Assembly: GCA_036768485.1 (NCBI GenBank)
Contig: JAVLUZ010000822.1
Coordinates: 124,001 to 188,000 of the forward strand
DNA from: Mermis nigrescens
Taxonomy: Eukaryota; Nematoda; Enoplea; Mermithida; Mermithidae
Length of the DNA stretch: 64,000 nucleotides
Reading direction: 5' to 3'
Shown: positions 51,001 to 61,992 of the stretch, piece after piece
How positions within the stretch are numbered: position 1 is the first letter of the stretch
Layout of the letters: each line of letters opens with the position of its first letter
Made by a program: the position numbers and the translations under genes
The notes under the pieces: model-generated
What the model was told of the DNA's origin: nothing
What the model saw: the letters and a program-made list of their open reading frames with translations, nothing else
The model's database searches: none

Positions 51001-54000
51001 CAAGCTTTAGCTTGACATCGAGAAATTAATTATACGGATGAAACTAAAGGATAGCCTTTTTATGTCCAAGTTTGAAATCAAGCAAAAAATATTTTCCGAT
51101 TACTTTTTCTTCACTTGGGCATAGATCTCGTCGACAAACGCTCAAGATGCCATTATTTTGCGCTTATCTCATAAAGGTTCTCAAGATAAAGGACTTCAAA
51201 AATTTCGGGCCTCCCCGAAATAAAATCTTGGTTACGCCCCTGTGTACATATGTATGTATTTGCACGGTGACCGTCATACGAATGGGCTGAACTTTTTTGT
51301 GTGCTATTTACTCGTTCTCTACCTATTTCTTCTCTGAACGCTTCATTTCCAAATGTATTAATCTTTCTTCAGATTATTTGCATAATTAATTTTGCGAAAT
51401 GTGCATTTCGTACTTATTTTTCTTACCTTATTCAAAAAATAATATTTAAAAACTTCCGGTATGACTAAACATTTTTCTTATTTTAAATGGCGCTCTGACT
51501 CTTGTTTCTCGATAAGGTAGTGCAAAGTTGGCATAAACGAGCGAATTTATTCAGATTTTACAATTGATTGTCATTTAGAATAATGTAAGGTATACATATG
51601 TACCAGTTCCTTAATCTGGGCAAAGACCTTTTGCTTTTTATGAAATGCGTATATTTCAGGTTTTTTTCACGATCCACTGAGCAACGCTGCGTGTATCTTT
51701 TTGCGCACTTGCTATTGCCACTAATTTGAACTAAGTGGTCCAAATGCTTAAATTATATTTCAGCAGCTTAAATTTAAGATGAATAACAAAAAGGAATCAA
51801 AAGTGTAAACAAAAATAAATGATTTAAAACACTCGAAGGGTCTGTCGAGAAAAATGGTGTGTACAAGACAACATGCATGTATGTAACATCTCGAAATTAA
51901 GGTGGGGGTCCCGGTCATTTTTAGGGTAGGAGTAGATGTAGTCGAAATTTTTAAATTTTGAGGGGCAGGGACGATCCCTCCCCTGTTACCCATACGCAAT
52001 ACAATATTGATTTTAAATTCTGCTTGACGTTTCGCAGAGCCCGAGCCTTCCTTGCCCTGGTCCGAGATGTCCATCGGGAAACGACTAATTTGCGAAGTTT
52101 GGCTGGATTTGTTAGATGGCTTGATTGGTTCGATTTCAACTGTTCCCTCGCATTTACAGCCCGAAGTCATCGAATTTGTGTTTAACATGTTGGAAAGCTA
52201 TCAAAGTGTTCCGGGTATATACATGATGCTATCGCACTATTGTTAATAGTATATTTTGAAAAGCACATTTGTGTAATCTATTATTAACCAGAGCAAGGAA
52301 TTTTACGTGCAAAATTTCTGTTAAATATGTGCGAAAATACGTGGAGAAAACCGTCAAAATACGTGCAAAAGTTCCACACTTCTCAAAGTTTATTTAACAT
52401 CAGATTCGACGTATAGGCAGCATCATTCGAAAAGAAAGCTGTTGTAACCAACAACAGTGATCATTTCAATGTTTTAAAATGTACATAAAACTATGTACGG
52501 TGGCGGTCAGTTAACATACATGATCTTGGGGGGTTTTCACCCCCCCCCCCCGCAGAATCATTTTTCACCCCCCCCCCGCAAAAATTTTTTCACTCCCCCT
52601 AGAATTGGCGATTTTTCAAAAGTTTCCTAAACTTACCTGAAAATTGGTAGAAAAAGTGTCTTTTTAAGGGTTTTTGGCTATCTATTTGCTCAAAATCGCC
52701 AAATTTTCGGCGCTTCGCGCCATATATTCATGTTTTAAGCAAAATCGCCAAATTTTCGGCGCTTCGCGCCATATATTCATGTTTTAAGCGATATATCGGT
52801 CAATTTATTCGACTTTTTTCGAATTTTTTTTCATGATTTCATGCTGTAGAAGGTTAGAGTATCGTCAGAAACGCCAAAAAACGATGTTTTTTAACGCGTA
52901 CCGGCCATTTTTGGGCCCAAAAAAGGCACTTTAGGTTTTCATCCCCCCAGAATTCCCATACTGTGCATGTATGGTTAACATCATTTTATAATCTGAAAAC
53001 TATTTTTCAACGTCGACTGAAACCAACCGTGCGGTGCGGACAAAGAAGTCAACCGAAATTCTGGATTCTTTTCTCGCACGAATCTGACAACATCGGGATT
53101 GTTTTGTAAACTAGAATTGAATTTATCGCGGCTAAATCCAGTCAACAAAGGTCCAGCATTGTCGTATAACTTCGACTGCTCATCTTTTTTCAGTCCACTG
53201 GTTTCCAACTTCTCAATAGACACAGTCACATTTACTAGCTTTTGAGTGACTTTCTCCGGCTTTCTCAAAACTGCTGCGAACTGGTTTAAGAAGCACGTAT
53301 TTTCAAACATTCGCGATTGCGCTGTGTACGGATATGTTGCTCAACTGATTGCTTTTGATGTTTTGCATCAACTTTAGACACCGAGTCACACGCATTACAT
53401 TTCAAAACGGATCCATCAGAAATAATAAAATCGTCCTTAAATCTGGTATCAAAGGATTTGAATTTTGATGCACCGATTTAAGACATCATATAAAACAATA
53501 AAAGTGATTGTTAATCTGTAAAATACGATGAAAGTTGTAAGAAAGTCGCAAAAAATTCATCTGGATACGGAAAGCTACCGGAATACGTGCGGAAAAAAGA
53601 AAATTTTCTGATATGTGCACTGAAAAGTCGAAAAAAACGTGCAAATACGTGCTACAAAAAGGGTCTTCTAATGATAAAAACCTCATTTTTCTACGTTTCT
53701 GAATGTGGAGAATCAGAATCCGTCAATAAAAAAATTACGTGCGGCACGTAAAATTCCTTGCTCTAATTATAACCAGACATGTAACAGGGGATGAGGATCC
53801 CCACCAAAGTTGGTCGCCCCCCCCCCCAAATCAGAAAATTTTTGACCCCCTCCCCGATTTTTGGAAAAACTTGCAATTTTTGGCCAAAAATCATTTACCC
53901 CTCCACTAAAAAATAACCAGAATTTTGAACATTTTTTTCTATTTTCATTTTTCATTTCAAAACAAAATTCCAAAAATTGTAAGCCGTTACATGTATGATT

Positions 54001-57000
54001 ATACGAGTGACATACGCTCGGCGAATGAATTATGTTAATTCGTTCGATAGTCCAAAAATAAGGGAAACCCTTTTTGGTAATTGTGAGTTCTGTTTTAATC
54101 TCAAATTTCGAAATGTTTAGTTTTCAATGAAACTTAAAGAGTTAAGCTTAATTATAACTTGAAGGAGCCTTGTATCTGATCGAAAATATGAAAAATGCCT
54201 TGAACTATTTATAAATTGTCCATTTTTTCGAACCTATCCTTAAAATCATATTTATGTGAGAAAGAATTCAAAAAGTAGAGGCTCAGAAGTTGCATTGCTT
54301 GTAAAGTCAAAAGAATCTCGATTTTAGTACTTACTGGATGCGCCTGCATTCATACATGTAACGGCTCGGCATTCCTGGTGGGGGGGGGGGGTTCCGCCCG
54401 GCCATTTCTAGAGAGTTCGCTGTTTTCTTTTCTGTACAAAAATTGCGATCTTTTTTGTGCAATCCAAAATCGGCCAAAAACTGCCTATATATACTTTATG
54501 TATAAATATGTACAACGCTTCAAAAATTTTTGTACGAGCCTCAAAATCTTTGTCCCGTACAAAAATTAAAAACCAGTTGGGGGTTATTGGCCTTGAATTT
54601 TTATCTAAAAACGGTCAAAAAATAACTTTCTTTAAAAAATTGGGAATCCAAAATTTTCGGCTTTGGGGGATGGAAGGGCGACCAACTTTGGGTGAGTGGA
54701 TCCCTCATACTTCTGTTACATGAGTGCCTACATTAGTTAACGATTTTTCTCATCGCCTTTACACTCACGTACGCATCATAATCTATCTGAAAAACAAAGT
54801 CGAATGCATAAGTCGAATCAAACATATCAAAAAATAAAATGTACTTAAAAATTTTCGAATGATTTTAATACCTTTTCAGGCACGTATATATCTCTGGGGT
54901 AATGGGGGTTCGGAACTCCCAAAATTCGGAAAAATAGGACTTTTTAACGTTATTTTGTGCTATTTTTGAATTTTTTGGGCTTAGGCCCCCCAAAATTGGT
55001 GTTGATCCCCCCAAAATAGGACGGCCAGCTACGTGCCTGTACCTTTTGGAGTAGGTAATCATATCAGGTAGCTTAATTAGTTTGCTGCGTGTGTTCAAAA
55101 ATTGAAAATAGCAAAGTATTAGATTCGCCTTAAAATTTTTGACAAAAATTGCCATGGTGTAAAGCGTAAACCGATTGTCATTCGATCATCGCAGGAACGG
55201 TTTTCGGTGCTTACTGTATCAATTGCTTACTGCTTCCTATGCTACAACGTTGGTTGCGTCGGGAAACTAAATTCGATTCGGACGACCACGAGTGGCGCGA
55301 GAATAAATATGCAGTTCGAAACTTTAAGCAATGCATCGGCCTCACTGTAGACACCGTCGTTAGATACGTGAAATCGGAGCCGGGTTAATTTTGCATACTG
55401 TTTATTTGTTGTGCTTCAAAATTGATCAAAAATTATCAAAAATTAGAAGTTAAATTCTAAAACATAAAAATTTTAAAAATTAAAATATTCAAAGTTAAAA
55501 TTTTCAAACATTTAGCTTCTCCGTTTTTTGCTTATTTTTGGCTCACAACTTTCAAATTTTCCGTGCGTCGCGTAATATACAAATTTTTTGACTATGTTTT
55601 GTTTAATTTATTTGTTTTTTTAAAGTTTTTCAACATTTTTTATGTTTTATCTTCCAGAAAGGACAAATATTGTCCGAAACGTCAACAAAATACTGTTCTG
55701 GACATGTACCCACCGTTTTTAGTTTAAAAAGGCGCTTTTATAGACTTTTCTTCGGCTTGATCCTCCAGAATTTCCATTCTATACATGTATGACTGTAGCC
55801 TGCATCGTAGTCATACGTAACATATCCTTAAATGTATATATGTACGATACGAGTAGTCAGCTGAAACAAATACATAGCAATGCTGGGCGCTCTTAAGCTT
55901 TTGAAGACTATATTAATTTTCTTCCCCATTGAAAGCGCCCGACGTTAAAATTGCATAAATTTGTTAAAATTCTTGATTTTTGCACTATTATTATATGATA
56001 CTGTATAAAGATTTTTAGTTCTTGCTAGACTCACACATCGAGCTATATTCGCACATGTACCCATTATCATGCATGTAACGGCTCCAAATTTAGGCTGGGG
56101 TCTTCGACCATTTTTAGAGAGGTTGGGGGGGTAACTGACTTCCAATTTTTGGCCAAAAATGGCTAAAAAACACATAAAAGCGGTCGAAAAATTTCTTCTA
56201 AAAATCGGAGAAGGGGCAAAAATTTTCAGGTTTCGGGCCGCTTGGGGACGACTAACTTTGGATGTGGGATCCCACAAAGCCATCCTGTTACATGTATGCG
56301 TATTATCACGTTCGATTGATTCAGTGTCGCTTTTTAGGTTGCTCTTACAATTCTTTGTTGCTAATGCAAACTTTCGATCTTTTGACCGATTGCGTATCAA
56401 AAGCGAGCGAGTTCGTAGCTCGGTTGGGTTGTTCGAGTCTAAGACACATCGTTGATTGCCTAAAATCAAATTTTACTCAACAACACTGGTCTTTAGTTTG
56501 TAAATGCTTATGGCGAATTAATGCTGTCACTTTACACCCGTTGCGATTACTAATGTCTTGTTTTGAGGTGAGCTTATGCGTCATTATATCTTGCCTATTC
56601 AGAAAAGAACTTTTGCGTATTGTATTTTATTTATGCAGGTACATATGTACCATAAACCACGCAAAATAAATCGAAAAACTTTTTCGGGGAAAATTGGGCA
56701 AAACTAAAGGCATTTAGCCGTAAGTTGTATGTGTGCAATCATTATACCCGTTTATTGCAGTCTCGTTTGCTGTAAATTTTGGAATTATTCTGACCTCATA
56801 AACATTTTACGTTTTTTAGGAAAATTCACTGCGCTATGATGGCGGTTCGGGTTGGCTGGTACAAGTTGCGGTACGCAGGGATTCGAATCCCGAAGAGGCT
56901 GCCAGACTTCGAGCGCTTGCGCAACAGGTATGCACATATTAATCGTCCCCCAAAAGTCAGAAATTTTTGACAGCCACTTCGATTTTTGGCATAAACGTGC

Positions 57001-60000
57001 GTTTTTGGCCATTTTTAGGTCTTTTTTGCCATTTTTGGCCAAAAATTGAAGGTCATTCACCCCCTCCCCATAAAAAAGCCAAGTGCCTTCCACTCAAAAT
57101 TTTGGGTTGTTACATATGTATGTACACATATGTATGGGTAAGTAAATTGTAGTATCCGCATGTGACAGTCGCTAAATAAAATAATAATAATAATGGAATA
57201 CATAATAACATGCATATACCGTTATGCATACGTACATATGAAGGCTCAAAATTTTGGGTGGCAGGGTCTGCGTCCATTATTGTGGGGGGGGGGGGTAATG
57301 ACCTCAAATTTTTGGCCAGAAACGGTCAAAAAACACCTGACAACGGCCAAAAATTCAATTTACTTCAAAAATTCAAGGGGGTTAAAAATTTTCTGGCTCT
57401 GCTGGGATGGGGAAACAACCAACTCTGGTTGTAGGGATCACCCATCCCCCTGTCGCATGTATGCTTTTATTTGTGAGCGGAGAAGCGCATACATTTTTTT
57501 ATTACTCTAGGCTTCGTATTAGACAACACGCGCACGTCTTATGTTTCAGTTAGATAATATTTGACCTTCTAATCAAACTGCGTGTGGCAGAAAAGATTTA
57601 ACCTGAATTTTCTTATAGTGCAGCTGCGAGAATTAAAGTTCCACTTCTTCGATTATCTTCATTTCATAATTTATCATTCCTACCCTTAAGCTCAGTTTAG
57701 ATGGTATAAGCTCTAATGATGCTGAAGTCATTATTCTCCTACGCAATATGTCGACCTACAGATGCTTTAAGGTCGAATTGGGTTCATCGAATTTTTTGTT
57801 TAAAGTCAAAAATTCATTATTTAGCGGAATAATCCGTAGATTTGTGCTCAACATGTCAAAAATGTTTCAAAAATTAATTGCTGGCATTAAATCCTGCATT
57901 TCTCTTAAATCTGAATGTCTCTTATAGGAATAGTGGATGATTTGTGATCGTATCTTTTCCGTGCTTTATTTTACAACGACATTACTATGTAGCTGCAAAA
58001 CTTAATTTTAAGTCAAGTCTGTAAATTTTTGTTTTGCTCATGTCCTACAAGCCTAAGCCTAAGCCTTAGCCCTTCCTCAATGATTCCTGCGATAGTAAAC
58101 CTTGTGTCATATATGTTCGTAATTTTTAAGTGCGCCAAATGACTGGAATATTACTTTTTTGAACTGTATCTTCATAATAAACTGATATGACATTGTGGGC
58201 TGGAAATATGTAGGCGTTTAAGCTTTATTATGGGTCATCCCATATATCGGATGCAACTTTGTGCAGAAGCTGTTCTGCTAATTTTCATCCCATCTAAACG
58301 AGTAATAGCGCATTTTAAACAGCTCTTCTTAATCTATGATAGAAAAATATTTTTATTTATTGAAAACTCGCAAACAATTGCAATCTTTGTACTTTGTAGA
58401 TATGAAACTTTTTTTACATGTCGCCCTCTAAAGTCTGTGTAGGATGCGAAAAACCGCATTGGGACAAGTGCTTTCATTATTCAGTCATTCAATCTCAAAA
58501 GAAAATCGATTATATCGGACGGACGGCCTATAATAAAATACCTAAATCGGATTTTTTCTCTATTACCCCTAAATGCTCAGTGGGATTTGAAAAAGTATAA
58601 CCATCTTACAGGGTCTACGACGTTTTGGCGCCGCCGTTTTGGCGCCAGCAACTTATAAATTATTCTAATTAAATAAATTTTGAAGCAATTATCGAAATAA
58701 ATTATATATTCAGAAAGCAGGTTCTACAAGCTACAAAATAGCATATTATTCTTTTCGATTTGATGAGTTTTTATTTGTGTACGACTGAAAAACTGTAGAA
58801 AATCCAGTGTATTTTTAGATGATTTTAAATATACCATCACGTAGAGAATTGAATGGGCTTTCAGAAACTGTATTATTCTTTAATCATAAATAAAATGTTA
58901 ATAATTGATTATATTATAAAGAGTGTGGCGCCAAAACGTCCCACTTCGCACTCTTATGTACATCAGCTTGTTCGTCCTGGCCAGTTTTAATTGCACTAGC
59001 ATGAGTTTGAAAAGACCCATAATAAAAGGCTAATGCAGGAACCTACGGCAATAAAAAATCGTTGCTATGGGGCATCCGAAAAATCTGATTTATCTGATTT
59101 TTCCAACCCTCCCCCGAGATTTGGTGTGAGCTGAAAAAATCAAAAATCCATCGTTCATCAGGCTAATTACCCTGGCGATATTTTTCATTGCGCTATCATC
59201 AATTCTTTTTAAATGCCCATAATGAAGAGTTTAGCCTCATATCTTCAGTAGGTATTCTACTTATTGGAATCAAATAAAATTAGCTGTCAGAAATAAAATA
59301 GTAATCAAATGTCTATGGGTGTACAGTAAAAAATGAGTCAGTTTAGGGATTGAACCCCGCGTTTTTATCTTTCTTCGAAAATTATACAAAAGGAATGTTT
59401 CGTGAAGCTTAGACAAAGTTACAGAGTTACAAAGTTTCAAACTTAAAAATCATTTTTAAATTTGGCAACGTTTTAACTCATGTTACTTTTAGGTTTTTCT
59501 AGCGGACACTCAGAAATACGAACAAAATTTAGAAGATCACCCGGATCAAATCAGCCAGTCTTATCGATCTGTTGTTTTCTTGCTTAAATCAGCCGATTCG
59601 CCCGTAGACGGCTTCATTACGAGGTAAGTTTACAAGGGACTGGTTGAATGCCTGATGAAGAAGCTAATTTAGTTCCGAAATATAAGTCGTTTTAAAGTGT
59701 ACACCAAATTCGGTAATTTTGTTCTATTATTTTCCTTGTTTTTTGCGTTGACGATTCAAAATATTGTTAATTTAACATTTCTGTTCGAAATTGTACAGGT
59801 CCGTATTTCTTTAGCTTACATACTGTTGCGAAATTAAGTTATTGGCAATGAACCGTTGGAGAAGTGATAAACATGCGTACAGATCTCGCCACGAAATTTA
59901 AACTTTTAACAGCCCTTATGTTTTACTAATAATCTCGGCCTGTGTTAGGACGTCGCAGGACGTCGTCATGCATTTCAGCGTTGCTTGTTAAAACGTATGA

Positions 60001-61938
60001 CGATGTTCAATAACATATGAATGTAGGCGTGACAATTTGGCAACCCTTCGCAAAACATGAGAATATGTGGTCAAATTTCGTTGCGAGTACTAATAGATCT
60101 GTATATACTTGTAGTGGGTCCCAGCTTACTGTCCAATCTGTTTTTTCATAATAACTACGCTAATTTTGAACATTTTTCAATGATTTTCTGGACGTACTTG
60201 AGGGATTCTGTAGGAAACTGACTGACGTGATTTGGTTTTTGTTATATACTTGTTCATGGTGTAAACTGCAGAACTTCTCGTAAACTCGTAAACTTCAATT
60301 TTATATGTTGTCAGGCCCGTCTCCAGGGGGATAGGGGGAAGTACGTGCCCTCCCCTTAAATGAAATTTAGAATGATTTTTTTTCGTTGCTCCTTCCTTTG
60401 CTTTTTTGAGCAAAAAAATCGCAGAAATTTTTGGCGTTTTACGCCGAATTTCATAATTATTAATTATTCCAAACGCGCGGTCAAAACACTCAATTTTCAA
60501 TTATATAATCTGAAGCATATTTTGTATCTATCTATATGTCTTCTGTTTTTTGCAGGTTTAACATAGAAAATGAGATCCGTGCAAGAAGCGCGAATGATGG
60601 ACATTTTTTAGCGATGATAAAGAATTTTAGTGATGAAGTTTTACTATATTCAGACTGATTTTAGAATCAAAATTAGGCTGATTTTATTAAAACTTTAACG
60701 TCATTTTAGAATCAAAACTTTGGGGTGCTTTATCAATAAAATTTTCCGGGGCTCTACCCCGGACCCCGCTGGGGTCCCTAGAGCGCTCAACCCCAGATCT
60801 CCCAGTCCTGGAATAGAGGGTGTCTATTGGATTCTCACCATATTTTAGGTATCTGCTTGGCAAAACTTACACAGTGTGCGGCTCTAGTGGTCGTAAAACG
60901 TCTTTTTCAATTCATCCTTTAATCCCCCTTGGTTTTTAAGAAATTTTGCTCGTGCTTACTCCCAAAACAAAATCCTGGATACGGCCTGCTTGTTGTTTTG
61001 CCTAACTAACAAATAATCACGCTCTTGTCTCGCGATAAGTCAATTAATTCCGAATTAATTACGAAGGGTTTTGAGCGTTTATAGAGTATTCCATAGGCAT
61101 GACTGACAAAGTTTGGCATGATTTGGTTAATTACTTTTGAAATATCATTTTTAACGAAACTAATTTATCTTGCTAAGCAACAATTGTCGCGCTGACTTTT
61201 GGCAGCGATTTCTCAATAAACCATTCGAAAAATTTGTTCTATTGAATAGCGAGCATTCAATCACTCCAACTTCATTATTTTTAATCGCTTGAGTGGCTGT
61301 AACCATGGATTATGCATTAATTCCGAATTACTCATTTTTCTTATGAAAAGACTGTCGTGAAATTTAAAGTTTACGTATAATTAAGCAATTTACATCATGA
61401 ACAAGGAAATCCGATTAAACGTTGTCAGTAACTTTCCTATTGAATCTCTTCCAACCATGTCCTTAAAACAATCATTGCAAAATAATAAAAATCAACGAAA
61501 CTAAAAAGCTTGTCGTACACTACATACACTACAATGTTATGTGTCTCCAACCGATCCGAAGTAAAATGTACCTATTTTTTAAATACTTTTCCATAAGATC
61601 TGTGGCAAATAAGTTATACATAAATTAAAGAAAATTTAAGTTTAAATAAATTTGGACTGAATTAAATTAAAATTTATTAAAACGCTTTGCCAATTGTTGA
61701 CTTTTTACACAGACTTCCCTTTCGAAGATTGGTCATCAGTCTTCTAGCCCATCAACTTTATCTGCAATTAGTCGGTAGCATTTTGTGCGAAGGAACTCAT
61801 GTTAAGCTCTCATGTTCTTCCAGCACGTTGATCAAGCTTGTTTCAACCTGTGAAGGAAGCGCTATGTCGGTCGGGGATTTGCCGGGTAAAATTTTCTATG
61901 TAAATAGCTACCGTAATACTATAATAATACTGTGTAAA

Positions 61939-61992
<54 letters not shown>

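Larger units (their letters stand above)
52289..53765 (-). mobile_element. hAT-like element with TACGTGC subterminal repeats
   Basis: Ends CAGAGCAAGGAATTTTACG and CGTAAAATTCCTTGCTCTA are inverted; flanks TTATTAAC and ATTATAAC are a rough TSD. Many 'acgtgc(a)aa' motifs lie near both ends. It carries a transposase N-terminal relic (52981-53480) and a MITE (52518-52973). Confidence 0.72.
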
